Program-made: the position numbers and the translations under genes
Assembly (NCBI RefSeq): GCF_005233875.1
Contig: NZ_SZPZ01000004.1
Span: 124,001 to 188,000 of the forward strand
Length of the DNA stretch: 64,000 nt
Direction of reading: 5' to 3'
DNA from: Kribbella jiaozuonensis
GTDB taxonomy: Bacteria > Actinomycetota > Actinomycetes > Propionibacteriales > Kribbellaceae
The notes under the pieces: model-generated
The model's input: the letters and a program-made list of their open reading frames with translations, nothing else
Told to the model about the DNA's origin: nothing
Databases searched by the model: none
Shown: in pieces, positions 8,692-17,718 of the stretch
Layout of the letters: every line of letters begins with the position of its first letter
Numbering within the stretch: the first letter of the stretch is position 1

Positions 8692-9770
8692 AGCTTCGGC
8701 TTGATGTCGGTCTCCCACGCCTGCTGGCGGTTCTGCGGGGAGAGGTGGCAGGCGACCATGTGGCCGTTGCCGGTGTCGAGCAGCTCCGGCCGGTCGGTCT
8801 CGCTTGCGCCGCCGTTCAGGTGCGCGTAGTTGCAGCGCGGGTTGAACGCACAGCCCGTCGGGACGTTGATCAGGCTCGGCGGCGTGCCCTTGATCGGGAT
8901 CAGCCGCTCGCTGCGCTCCCGGTCGATCCGCGGCATCGAGCCGAGCAGACCCCAGGTGTACGGGTGCTGCGGCTCGTCGAAGATCTCCTCGGCCGTGCCG
9001 TACTCGGCCGCGCGACCGGCGTACATCACCTGGATGTCGTCGGCCAGCTCCGCGACCACGCCGAGGTCGTGGGTGATGATGATGACGGCCGAGTTGAACT
9101 CGCGCTGCAGGTCCCGGATCAGGTCCAGGATCTGCGCCTGCACGGTGACGTCGAGGGCCGTGGTCGGCTCGTCGGCGATCAGCAGGTCCGGGTCACACGA
9201 CAGCGCCATCGCGATCATCGCGCGCTGCCGCATACCGCCGGAGAACTGGTGCGGGTACGCGTCGACGCGCCGGTCGGGCTGCGGGATGCCGACCCGGTCG
9301 AGCATCTCGATCGCGTGCTTCCGCGCGACCTGCTTGCTGACCTGGTTGTGCACCCGGTACGCCTCGACGATCTGGTGGCCGACCGTGTAGAAGGGGTGCA
9401 TCGCCGACAGCGGGTCCTGGAAGATCATCGCCATCCGCTTGCCGCGCAGCAACCGGACCTCTTCGCGGCTGGCCGAGACCAGGTCCTGTCCGTCCAGGAA
9501 GATCTGACCGCTGATCCTGGCCACACCCGGCGGGTGCAGGCCCATGATCGACAGGCTCGTCACGCTCTTGCCGGAGCCGGACTCCCCCACGATGCCGAGG
9601 GTCCTGCCCCGCTCCAGCTTGAACGAGATCCCGTCCACCGACTTGACCAGACCGTCGTCGGTCGGGAAGTGCACCTTGAGGTCGCGTACGTCGAGGAACG
9701 CCTCGCCGCGCTCCACCCGCTGGACCGAGTCTTGTACCGCGTCTTGTACCGCTTCGTTCGGCTCGGTCAC
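8688..9770 (-). CDS. peptide ABC transporter ATP-binding protein (OppD/DppD type)
   Basis: 360-aa ATPase partner of the preceding entry. Walker A GESGSGKSVT, signature FSGGMRQRAMIAMAL and Walker B LLIADEPTTALD are intact, and the C-terminal GCAFNPRCNYA motif is that of Opp/Dpp ATPases, where it can hold a 4Fe-4S cluster. It starts at a GTG overlapping the permease stop (GTGA) and ends overlapping the next ATPase start, so the three genes are translationally coupled. Confidence 0.94.
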   Translation of the reverse strand: MTEPNEAVQDAVQDSVQRVERGEAFLDVRDLKVHFPTDDGLVKSVDGISFKLERGRTLGIVGESGSGKSVTSLSIMGLHPPGVARISGQIFLDGQDLVSASREEVRLLRGKRMAMIFQDPLSAMHPFYTVGHQIVEAYRVHNQVSKQVARKHAIEMLDRVGIPQPDRRVDAYPHQFSGGMRQRAMIAMALSCDPDLLIADEPTTALDVTVQAQILDLIRDLQREFNSAVIIITHDLGVVAELADDIQVMYAGRAAEYGTAEEIFDEPQHPYTWGLLGSMPRIDRERSERLIPIKGTPPSLINVPTGCAFNPRCNYAHLNGGASETDRPELLDTGNGHMVACHLSPQNRQQAWETDIKPKL

Positions 9771-10780
9771 GAGATCCGCACCCTCGGGTCGACAACGGCG
9801 TACAGGAGGTCAACGACCAGGTTCGCGACCACGATGAAGAACGCCGCGATCAGCGTCACGCCGAGCACCTTCGGCAGGTCGTTGGCCTGCAGGGCGATGA
9901 CGGCGTACTGGCCGAGGCCGGGGAGCGAGAACGTGGTCTCGGTCAGGATCGCGCCGCCGAGCAACAGGCCCAGGTCCAGACCGAAGATCGTCAGGATCGG
10001 CGTCAGCGCGGACCGCAGGCCGTGCTTGATCACCACGTCCCGCTCGGTCAGGCCCTTGGCCCGGGCGGTCCGGACGAAGTCCTCGTTCATCGTCTCGAGC
10101 ATGCCGGCCCGGGTGAGTCGCGCGTACGCCGCGGCGTACAGGAACGCGAGCGTGACCCACGGCAGGATCAGGTCGTAGGCCCACCACAGTGGATTGGTCT
10201 CGTCCATCGGGTTGGTACCGCCCTGGACGGTCCAGCCGAGGCCGTAACTGAAGATCGACAGCGACAGCAGGCCGGTGAAGAAGATCGGCAGTGACACACC
10301 GGCGAGTGCCACCGTCATCAGTGATCGGTCCAGGACCGAGCCACGTCTCAGTGCCGAGATGATGCCGGTGCCGACCCCGGTGATCAGCCAGATGAACGCC
10401 GCACCACCCGCCAGCGAGGCGGTGACCGGTATTCGCGCGACCAGGTCCGGCCAGACCGGCGTCTGGGTCAGGAACGAGTAGCCGAAGCACGGCGCCGGGC
10501 AGTGCTCGGTGGCCGGACCGTAGTTGTAGTCAGACCCGACGACCAGGCCTTTGACGAACCGGCCGTACTGCACGTAGAGCGGATCGGTGAAGCCGAGCCG
10601 CACCGCGGTCTCGTGGATCTGCTCCTTGCCGACGCTCTTGCCGACGTAACGCGAGGCCAGGTCGTCGGCGGTCGCGCCGCCGAGCTTCGGAACCAGGAAG
10701 AAGATCGAGAACGTGACGGCCGTGACGATGAAGAGCAGGACCACTGCCCCGATCACCCGGCGGATCAGATATGCGAGCAC
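9767..10780 (-). CDS. peptide ABC transporter permease (OppB/DppB type)
   Basis: 337-aa inner-membrane permease with about six hydrophobic helices. The N-terminus MLAYLIRRVIGAVVLLFIV and the long extracytoplasmic loop after helix 1 are typical of DppB proteins, and the EAA-like coupling loop is VRTARAKGLTERDVVIKHGL. GTG start. It lies 95 bp downstream of the substrate-binding protein gene and forms the channel with the DppC-type permease at the head of the operon. Confidence 0.93.
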   Translation of the reverse strand: MLAYLIRRVIGAVVLLFIVTAVTFSIFFLVPKLGGATADDLASRYVGKSVGKEQIHETAVRLGFTDPLYVQYGRFVKGLVVGSDYNYGPATEHCPAPCFGYSFLTQTPVWPDLVARIPVTASLAGGAAFIWLITGVGTGIISALRRGSVLDRSLMTVALAGVSLPIFFTGLLSLSIFSYGLGWTVQGGTNPMDETNPLWWAYDLILPWVTLAFLYAAAYARLTRAGMLETMNEDFVRTARAKGLTERDVVIKHGLRSALTPILTIFGLDLGLLLGGAILTETTFSLPGLGQYAVIALQANDLPKVLGVTLIAAFFIVVANLVVDLLYAVVDPRVRIS

Positions 10781-10875
10781 CGTGCGCGGCGTGGTGGCCG
10801 GTGATCATCGCTGATCACCGGCCACCATCAGCCTTCACCTACCTCTGCTGGCGAAATGATGGTTGGTCAGAGCAA

Positions 10876-12654
10876 CTACTTCTGCGCGACACCGATCGCG
10901 GCGTAGTCGTACATGTTCTGACCGTCGTTGGTGAAGACGTTGGACACCGTGTCCGGGCGGTACAGCAGGCCCTTGGCCCAGATGCCCGGCAGCGCCGCCG
11001 CCTGCTCCATGACCTTCTTGTCGACGTCGACCCACAACTTGTTACGGGCGGTCTCGTCGGTGGTGGACATCGCCTGGTCGATCAGCTTGTCGACCTCGGG
11101 GATGCGGATACCCAGGTTGGTGTTACCACCGGTGTCCCGGATGACCCGGCTGTCGACGATCTGGCTCAGGAAGCCGAAGCCGTCGTTCCAGTCCGCGCCC
11201 CAGCTGTAGACGATCAGGCCGAGCTTGTTCGCCTTCGCGAAGTCCGGCTTGCCGGCGTACAGCTTGGTGTAGTCACCGGTCGGGTACGGCTTGGTGGTCA
11301 GGTTGATACCGACCCGCTTCAGCGACTGCTGCAGCGTCTCGGCGACCGCCTTCTCCTTGGCCCGGTCGGCGCGGTACGCGATGTTCATCGCGAAGCCGTT
11401 CGGCTGGCCGCACGCCTGCAGGGCCTGCTTGGCCTTGTCGACGTTGCCGTTCTTGTCGGTCTCGAAGCCGTAGTCGTCGAACTTCTCGGACCCGGTCACG
11501 CCCGGCGGCATCAGGTTCGTCGCGATGTCGCCACCGATCGGACCACCGTACGCACGCTGGTAGCCCTCGTGGTCGGCGGCGTACAGAACGGCCTTGCGGC
11601 AGTTCACGTTGTCCAGCGGAGCGACCTGGCTGTTCAGAACGGTGAAGTTCAGCCGCGGCGCCGGCACGTTGTCGGCGTGCGCCTTCAGGTTCGGGTCGGC
11701 CAGGATCTTCGCCTGGGTCTCCGGCTGCACGCCGGTACCGGCGATGTCGACGTCGAGGTCGCCGGCCAGCAGCCGGTTGTCGATGTCGGTGCCCTCGACG
11801 TTGAACGCGACGGTGATCTTGTCCGGCAGCGCCTTACGGCCCGAGTCGGGGTCGGTCGACGCGTCGTACTGGTCGTTGCGGATCAGGCTCAGGCCGGTGT
11901 TCGCGTTGTAGCTCTCGAACTTGTACGGGCCGGTCGAGACCGGGTGCTCCTTGTACTTCGCACCGGTGTCCTTCGCCTTCGGCACCGGGGCCGTCGACGG
12001 CAGCTGCGCGAAGTAGTCGAAGCTCGAGAACGGCTTGTTCAGGTGGAACACGATCGTGTTCGGGTCGGGCGTCGTGATCGCCTTCGCCACCCCGGACAGG
12101 CTCGGGTCCTTGTAGACGCTGTAGCCCTTGGGGATGTCCAGCAGGAAGTCGTTGAAGTACGTCGGGCCGTTCGGCAGCGTGGTCTTGTCCAGCGACCGGG
12201 CGACGGCGTACTTGACGTCGGCCGAGGTGACCTCGGTGCCGTCCTCGAACTTCACGCCCTTGCGGATCTTGTAGGTCCAGGTCTTCGCGCCGTCGCTCGG
12301 CACGCCCGCGGCCTCGGCGAGGTCGGGCACCGGCTTGGCACCCTCGGCGCCCGGCTTCGCCGCGAACGTCATCAGCGGCCGGACATAGTTGCGAACCAGG
12401 TTCCAGGACAGGCCGTAGTAGGTGTCACCCGGGTCGGTCGAGTCCCAGTTCTGGGTGATCGCCATCCGCAGCGTGCCACCCTTCTTGTCGCTCGGGTTGT
12501 ACACCTTGCCGACGGCCGCGTTGAACTCCGGCTTGGCCGAGGCCCCAGCGCTCCCGGACCCTCCGGGCGTGGCCTTGGGTCCCCCACAAGCCACCAGGCT
12601 CAAGGCGACGGCCGCACTGACGGCGGTCGCCGTCGTGATGCGATTCCATCTCAT
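10876..12654 (-). CDS. peptide ABC transporter substrate-binding lipoprotein (SBP family 5)
   Basis: 592-aa periplasmic-type binding protein with a lipobox (LSLVACGG) after a short signal sequence and a Gly/Ser-rich linker. Family 5 marks include SADVKYAVARSLDK and GPYKFESYN. An ATG at 12654 with AAGGGG 11 bases upstream is preferred to a GTG four codons earlier, which is too close to that SD. The gene sits between the two permease genes, which is less common than an SBP-first order. It delivers oligopeptides or a similar ligand; specificity cannot be read. Confidence 0.92.
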   Translation of the reverse strand: MRWNRITTATAVSAAVALSLVACGGPKATPGGSGSAGASAKPEFNAAVGKVYNPSDKKGGTLRMAITQNWDSTDPGDTYYGLSWNLVRNYVRPLMTFAAKPGAEGAKPVPDLAEAAGVPSDGAKTWTYKIRKGVKFEDGTEVTSADVKYAVARSLDKTTLPNGPTYFNDFLLDIPKGYSVYKDPSLSGVAKAITTPDPNTIVFHLNKPFSSFDYFAQLPSTAPVPKAKDTGAKYKEHPVSTGPYKFESYNANTGLSLIRNDQYDASTDPDSGRKALPDKITVAFNVEGTDIDNRLLAGDLDVDIAGTGVQPETQAKILADPNLKAHADNVPAPRLNFTVLNSQVAPLDNVNCRKAVLYAADHEGYQRAYGGPIGGDIATNLMPPGVTGSEKFDDYGFETDKNGNVDKAKQALQACGQPNGFAMNIAYRADRAKEKAVAETLQQSLKRVGINLTTKPYPTGDYTKLYAGKPDFAKANKLGLIVYSWGADWNDGFGFLSQIVDSRVIRDTGGNTNLGIRIPEVDKLIDQAMSTTDETARNKLWVDVDKKVMEQAAALPGIWAKGLLYRPDTVSNVFTNDGQNMYDYAAIGVAQK

Positions 12655-12710
12655 CTCTTGTTGCACCCCTTTTTTCGTGAGAGCCCAGGCTCCCTGGTTG
12701 GAGAGAAGTC

Positions 12711-13703
12711 CTATCGCGACCGCGGGTCCAACGCGTCACGCAGTCCGTCGCCGAACAGGTTGAAGGCCAGCACCGTGATGAAGATCGACAGGCCGGGCGG
12801 AACCATGTACATCGGGTCGACCTGGTACCACTTCGCGGCGATCGACAGCATGTCGCCCCAGCTGGCCGTCGGCGGGCGGACACCCACACCCAGGTACGAC
12901 AGGCCGGCCTCGAAGAGGACGTTGGTCGGGATCAGCAGCGTGGCGTAGACCAGGATCGGGGCGATCAGGTTCGGCAGGAGTTCGGTGAACAGGATGTACG
13001 GGCGGCGCGCGCCGAGGCTGCGCGCCGCGTCGACGAACTCCCGCTCCCGCAGCGACAGCGTCTGCCCGCGGATGATCCGGCCGATGTAGGGCCAGCTGAA
13101 GAAGCCGATGATGAAGACGATCAGCGCGACCCGCAGCGGGTCACCCGTCAGCCCGAGGACCGAGTCCGGGATGGCGCCGACCAGCGCCAGCGCGAACAGC
13201 ACCAGCGGGAAGGCCAGGAAGATGTCCATCAAGCGGCTGATCAGTGTGTCGACCCAGCCGCCGAAGTACCCGGCGATGATGCCCATCACAACGCCGATGA
13301 CCACCGACAGCAGCGTCGCCAGGAACGCGATCAGCAGCGAGATCCGGGCGCCGTAGACGATCCGGGCGAAGATGTCGCGGCCGTTCACCGGCTCAACGCC
13401 GAACGGGTGGTCCCAGCTGATCCCGCCGAGCTTGCCGATCGGGGTCTGCAGGGAGGCGTCGACGAGGTCCTGGTGGAAGTCGTTCGGGGTCACCCCGACG
13501 AGCTTGCACAGCAGCGGCGCGAAGATCGCGACCAGCATCAGGAAGACCACGAAGATGCCGCCGGCGATCGCGATCTTGTCGCGCTTCAGCCGCATCCAGG
13601 AGATCTGCCAGAGCGACCGGCCCTCGATCTTGCCGACGCCCTCGAGGATGGCGTCCGGCTGGGCCGACGATGCTCCGGGCTCGACCTCGAGTGGCGCGCT
13701 CAC
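12711..13703 (-). CDS. peptide ABC transporter permease (OppC/DppC type)
   Basis: 330-aa permease. An N-terminal cytoplasmic extension (~35 aa) precedes helix 1 (IAIAGGIFVVFLMLVAIFAP); the OppC N-terminal segment RSLWQISWMRLKRDK and the EAA loop FVDAARSLGARRPYILFTEL are clear. GTG start with AGGGG upstream. First gene of the operon, 57 bp before the binding-protein gene. Confidence 0.93.
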   Translation of the reverse strand: MSAPLEVEPGASSAQPDAILEGVGKIEGRSLWQISWMRLKRDKIAIAGGIFVVFLMLVAIFAPLLCKLVGVTPNDFHQDLVDASLQTPIGKLGGISWDHPFGVEPVNGRDIFARIVYGARISLLIAFLATLLSVVIGVVMGIIAGYFGGWVDTLISRLMDIFLAFPLVLFALALVGAIPDSVLGLTGDPLRVALIVFIIGFFSWPYIGRIIRGQTLSLREREFVDAARSLGARRPYILFTELLPNLIAPILVYATLLIPTNVLFEAGLSYLGVGVRPPTASWGDMLSIAAKWYQVDPMYMVPPGLSIFITVLAFNLFGDGLRDALDPRSR

Positions 13704-13766
13704 GCGATGGGTACCCCTGCCTGGTTCGGTTTGAACAGGAACGAAATCCCGTATGGCTGCGGCCTT

Positions 13767-13795
13767 AACCTGCCGCCATTACAGCGCGGAGTCAA
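13767..13795 (-). promoter_or_regulatory. candidate promoter of the peptide ABC operon
   Basis: On the minus strand, TTGACT (13795-13790) is followed after 17 bp by CAGGTT (13772-13767). Transcription would begin about 55 bases before the permease GTG. The 262-bp gap 13704-13965 holds nothing else I can name. Confidence 0.45.
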
Positions 13796-13965
13796 ACGCG
13801 GAAAGTGCTGCGTTGCCCGATCGTGATCGTCAGGAAATCGTCCCGTATCGTGGACGTTCCGCAGTAAACCACGGTGTCGCACCCTCGGTCGCCGGGACCT
13901 CGCCAACCGTTACTGCCATGGCATTTTTGTGTCAGTGCCGTGATCAGGGCGGTATTCGGCGGTTT

Positions 13966-15531
13966 TCAGCGCCGTAATCCGGACAGGTAGAGGAACGACA
14001 GCGCGTCGATGGCCGGCTGGACGTTCTCGATGTCGTTGCGGGCCACCACGGCGACCCGGCCCCGCCAGCTCGGGATCACCGGCACCTCTCGCGCGATCAC
14101 GGTCTGTAGCTGACCGATCAGTTCGTCGCGCTTCAGCCCGTTCTGCTCGGTCCGTTGCTGCTGCAGCAGCTTCGTGGCCGCGGCCGAGCGGTACCCGTTC
14201 TGGAACGGTACGTCGGTGACGAACGGCGCGAGGTAGTCGTCGGCGTCCGGGTACTCCGGGATCCACCCGAACTGGTACAGGTCGTACGCCCCGGCCTTCG
14301 CCGCCTGCTGGAACTGCGGCCACTCCGCGCTCCGCAGGGTCACCCGGAACAACCCCGACGCCTCCAGCTGACGCTTCAGCTCGAGTACTTCGGCCTTCGC
14401 GCCGGTGCCGAACTGCGTCGGCGTCCAGCCGACCGTCAGCGGGACCGGCGCGGCGATGTTCGCGGCCTTGAGGATCGCCGCGGCCGCCGTCTTGCTCGGT
14501 TGCTTGTACTCGGTCTTGAACGCGTCCGTCTGACCGCCGAACCCGGGCGGCACGACGGAGTACAGCGGCGACACGTGGTCGCCGTACGCCTTCTTCGCGA
14601 TCGACGGGCGATCGATCAGCTGGGCGACCGCTTGCCGGATGGCCGGCTTGCGGGCCAGCAGCGACTTCATCTGGAAGGCGAAGAACCGGATCTCCGCGGA
14701 GTTCGCCTCGACCACCTGCACCTGGTCGGACTTGCGCAACTTGTCCAGCAGGCTCGGCCCGAACCCGTGGTACGCGACGTCCGCCTTGCCGTTCGTGACG
14801 GCCTGGTAGAGCGCGGTCGAGTCCTTCATCACGCTGATCGTCACGCCGTCGTTCTGCGCCGCTCGCGGACCCTTGTACGCCGCGAACTTGGCGAGCCTGA
14901 CCTCAGCACCCGGCTTGTACGCCGCCAGCTGGTACGGCCCGCTGCCGATCGCCTTCGTGTCGAGCAGCTGGTTCGCCGGGTACGACTGCTCGTCGACGAT
15001 CGACGCGGCGGTGATGGTCAGCAGGTACGGCAGGCGCGCATCGGGGGTGGTCAGGTTGAACACCGCGGTCAGGTCGTCCGGAGTACTCACGGACTTGACC
15101 GACGAGAACAGGTGCGCCGCTCCCCCGGGCGTCTTCAGCCGGATCATCCGGTCGAAGCTGAACTTCACGTCCGACGAGGTCAACTCGTGCCCGTTCGGGA
15201 AGGTCAGGTGTTCCTTCAGGCTGCAGGTGTACGTCGTCGGCGAGTCGAACTGGCAGTCCGCGGCGTCCGGCACCGGCGTCGGCCTGTCGGGCAGGATCGT
15301 CAGCAGCGTCTGGTACAGGTTCGCCTGGACGGTGCGCGAGCCGACGTCGTACGACCCGGCCGGGTCGAGCGACGAGATCGGGTCGGTGGTCGCCACCTTC
15401 AGCAGCATCAGCTTCGGCGACGACTCCCCCGGGTGCGGCGCATTGTCGTCCGGCTGACCGCAGGCAGCCAGGGACACCCCCAGGGCGCCCACTGCCACGG
15501 CCGCCGACATGCGGCGCACCCACTTGCTCAC
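13966..15531 (-). CDS. orphan substrate-binding lipoprotein, peptide ABC type (SBP family 5)
   Basis: 521-aa family 5 binding protein. The lipobox VSLAACGQ follows a short signal; SSDVKFSFDRMIRL and SGPYQLAAYKPG mark the family, and ALSFLYLSGLRR ends the chain. GTG at 15531 is chosen because GGAGAG lies seven bases upstream; an ATG seven codons earlier is possible. No permease or ATPase is attached, but the complete importer operon starts 262 bp downstream on the same strand, so it may feed that importer as a second receptor. This is inference. Confidence 0.85.
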   Translation of the reverse strand: MSKWVRRMSAAVAVGALGVSLAACGQPDDNAPHPGESSPKLMLLKVATTDPISSLDPAGSYDVGSRTVQANLYQTLLTILPDRPTPVPDAADCQFDSPTTYTCSLKEHLTFPNGHELTSSDVKFSFDRMIRLKTPGGAAHLFSSVKSVSTPDDLTAVFNLTTPDARLPYLLTITAASIVDEQSYPANQLLDTKAIGSGPYQLAAYKPGAEVRLAKFAAYKGPRAAQNDGVTISVMKDSTALYQAVTNGKADVAYHGFGPSLLDKLRKSDQVQVVEANSAEIRFFAFQMKSLLARKPAIRQAVAQLIDRPSIAKKAYGDHVSPLYSVVPPGFGGQTDAFKTEYKQPSKTAAAAILKAANIAAPVPLTVGWTPTQFGTGAKAEVLELKRQLEASGLFRVTLRSAEWPQFQQAAKAGAYDLYQFGWIPEYPDADDYLAPFVTDVPFQNGYRSAAATKLLQQQRTEQNGLKRDELIGQLQTVIAREVPVIPSWRGRVAVVARNDIENVQPAIDALSFLYLSGLRR

Positions 15532-15595
15532 CGTCTCACTCTCCCCAGCCATTACCCGAACAACGCCCCCGAGGGCACCAAGTGACGGTAGCCGG

Positions 15596-16249
15596 TCAAT
15601 GGAGCAGAGCGCGCAGGGACTCCGGGGTGAGCGGTTCGAGCGACTTGACCACGAGCCGGCGGGACGCTTCGGGGATCGTGATCCACTGCGGTACGGCGAC
15701 GACGTACGCGCCGGCCGCCGTACCGGCCTGGGTGCCGGTCATCGAGTCCTCGATCACCACGCAGTTGGCCGGGTCGACGCCGAGCTTGGCGGCGGCGGTC
15801 AGGTACGGCTCCGGGTTCGGCTTGCCCAGCGTCACCTCGTCACCGGCGACGATCACGTCGAACGGATCCGGCGGCAGGTGCAGGAGTACGGCGTCGATCA
15901 TCTGCCGGTACGACGCCGAGACCAACGCGCACGGCACGTCTTCCTTGCGCAACGCCTGCAGCAGCTCGAGCGCACCGGGCTGGAACGTGACGTCCTTGCG
16001 GAGCGCCTCGATCACCTCGGAGAACATCCGGTCGGCCAGCTCCTCGGCGGTGATCACACCGGCCGGGATGCGCGCCATCCAGACCTGGACGGCGTCGCGC
16101 AGGTCGCTGCCGATCAGCGACATGCAGTCCTCGATCGTCCAGGTCGCGCCGAGCTCGGCCAGCAGCTCCAGCTGCACCTCCGCCCAGACCTTCTCGGAGT
16201 CGACCAACGTCCCGTCCATGTCCCACAGCACCGCTTGCAGGGCCGGCAA
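15596..16249 (-). CDS. HAD-family phosphatase (beta-phosphoglucomutase-like)
   Basis: 217-aa haloacid-dehalogenase hydrolase. Motif I is DMDGTLVDSEK (nucleophile and acid/base Asp), motif II lies in LVSASYRQM, motif III Lys in TLGKPNPEPY, and motif IV is VIEDSMTGTQAG. The start is a TTG at 16249 with AGGAG five bases before it. The substrate is unknown; sugar phosphates are typical for this subgroup. It is read away from the PAC2 gene, with 204 bp between their starts. Confidence 0.9.
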   Translation of the reverse strand: MPALQAVLWDMDGTLVDSEKVWAEVQLELLAELGATWTIEDCMSLIGSDLRDAVQVWMARIPAGVITAEELADRMFSEVIEALRKDVTFQPGALELLQALRKEDVPCALVSASYRQMIDAVLLHLPPDPFDVIVAGDEVTLGKPNPEPYLTAAAKLGVDPANCVVIEDSMTGTQAGTAAGAYVVAVPQWITIPEASRRLVVKSLEPLTPESLRALLH

Positions 16250-16453
16250 CTACCGCTCCTCACACGTCGTCGATGGCCGTCTCCACCGATCAGCTCGTGC
16301 CCATTCTCCCTGGTCACGTCAGGTCCGGACATTTCGGGTCTCACCGACACGTTCCGCTGCGCGTGAAACCGGGCACACGGCCGGGCCGGAACACGTAGGC
16401 TGGCAGTCCGGTTTCCCGCCGGATTGCCTACAGAGACGACAGGGGGCCTGCGA

Positions 16454-17302
16454 GTGGTTGACCTCGCGAACCTGAGGGACCCGGTCGTGATCGCCGCGTT
16501 CGAGGGCTGGAACGACGCGGCCGAGGCGGCCACCGGAGCGGTCGACCATCTCGTGGACGAGTGGGACGCGGAGCTCGTCACGGCGATCGACCCCGAGGAC
16601 TACTACGACTTCCAGGTGAACCGTCCCCAGGTCGGCCTCGACGAGGACGGCGTACGGCGGCTGACCTGGCCGACGACCCGGATCTACCTGGCCCGGCCCG
16701 ACGACACCGGCCGCGACGTGCTGCTGATCCGCGGGATCGAGCCGAACATGCGCTGGCGGGCGTTCTCCCGCGAGCTGCTGGAGATCGTCGACGAGTCGAA
16801 CGCGCAGATCGTCGTCGTGCTCGGCGCGCTGCTCGCGGACTCGCCGCACACCCGGCCGATCCCGGTCTCGGCAACGTCGTCGGACCCGGAGCTGACGGCG
16901 TCGTGGAGCCTCGAGGCGTCGACGTACGAAGGTCCGACCGGCATCACCGGTGTGTTCGCCGATCTCTGCACCACGCTCGGCGTTCCGTCGGTCTCGATCT
17001 GGTCCGCGATCCCGCACTACATCGCCGGCACGCCGTGCCCGAAGGCCTCACTCGCCCTGCTCGGCAAGATCGAGGCGCTGCTCGACCTGGCCATCCCGGA
17101 GGGCGAGCTGCCGGAGCTGGCCCGCGCCTGGCAGCGCGGAGCGGACGAGCTCAGCGAAGAGGACCCCGAGGTCGCGGAGTACGTGCAGTCGCTCGAGGAG
17201 CAGCGCGACACCGCCGACCTGCCGGAAGCCACCGGCGAGGCGATCGCGGCGGAGTTCGAGCGGTACCTCAGGCGGCGCAACAAGAACCACCCGAGCGACT
17301 AA
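16454..17302 (+). CDS. PAC2-family protein
   Basis: 282-aa member of the PAC2 family, related to proteasome-assembly chaperones and widespread in actinobacteria (SCO1662/Rv2125 type). Seen are VVIAAFEGWNDAAEAATGAV at the start, LLIRGIEPNMRWRAF and the long acidic C-terminal tail. A TTG at 16424 extends the frame, but the GTG at 16454 follows an AGGGGG and fits the usual start. Its exact role is not established. The last codon overlaps the convergent merR remnant. Confidence 0.88.
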   Translation: MVDLANLRDPVVIAAFEGWNDAAEAATGAVDHLVDEWDAELVTAIDPEDYYDFQVNRPQVGLDEDGVRRLTWPTTRIYLARPDDTGRDVLLIRGIEPNMRWRAFSRELLEIVDESNAQIVVVLGALLADSPHTRPIPVSATSSDPELTASWSLEASTYEGPTGITGVFADLCTTLGVPSVSIWSAIPHYIAGTPCPKASLALLGKIEALLDLAIPEGELPELARAWQRGADELSEEDPEVAEYVQSLEEQRDTADLPEATGEAIAAEFERYLRRRNKNHPSD

Positions 17303-17666
17303 GCAGGCATCTCCCGCGTTGCGGTGGTGATGACGTCGTCGAGTACGGCGCGGGACGTCGTGAGGTCCGCGATCATCTGGTCGATGCGGTCCCGTTCGGC
17401 GGTGAGTTCGGTGACGAGTTCGGGTGTGGCCCTCTCGTTCGGGCCGCCGTCCGGGTCCCGCATACACGGCAGCAGCTCGGCGATCTTCTTGCTGTGCAGG
17501 CCGGCCGCGAACAGCTCCTGGATCAAGATGACGCGGTCGACGGCTCGTTCGGCGTACTCACGCTGGCCGCCGGTGGTTCGCTCCGACACGAGCAGGCCCT
17601 GCGCTCGTAGTACCGAAGCGACCGGACACTCACGCCGGCCCGCTCCGCGAGCTCCCCGATCCGCAC
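17299..17666 (-). pseudogene. MerR-family transcriptional regulator, frameshifted
   Basis: The start is a GTG at 17666 with GGAGG four bases upstream. It reads VRIGELAERAGVSVRSLRYYE, the MerR winged-helix DNA-binding start. The frame then breaks near 17600-17606. In the other frame the protein goes on as AQGLLVSERTTGGQREY and continues to EMPA at 17299. The total of 368 nt is one short of a 122-codon gene, consistent with loss of a single G in the expected GAGGCGCAG. It is either a recent inactivation or a sequencing error. It is divergent from the deacetylase and sits beside a MerR-type promoter. Confidence 0.8.
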
Positions 17667-17680
17667 GTCGCCTCCAGGAC

Positions 17681-17712
17681 TTGAACCTGACACTCATGTC
17701 AGACTTTACCGT
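17681..17712 (+). promoter_or_regulatory. MerR-type promoter with long spacer and central dyad
   Basis: TTGAAC (17681-17686) and TACCGT (17707-17712) are 20 bp apart. This is the stretched spacing that MerR proteins correct by twisting DNA. The spacer holds the dyad CTGACACTCATGTCAG (17687-17702). Only six bases follow before the deacetylase ATG, so the transcript would be leaderless. The merR gene lies on the other side. Confidence 0.6.
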
Positions 17713-17718
17713 CCTCGT

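Noticed and set aside
10771..12948. 725-codon open frame on the plus strand
   Set aside because: Shadow of the substrate-binding and permease genes on the minus strand.
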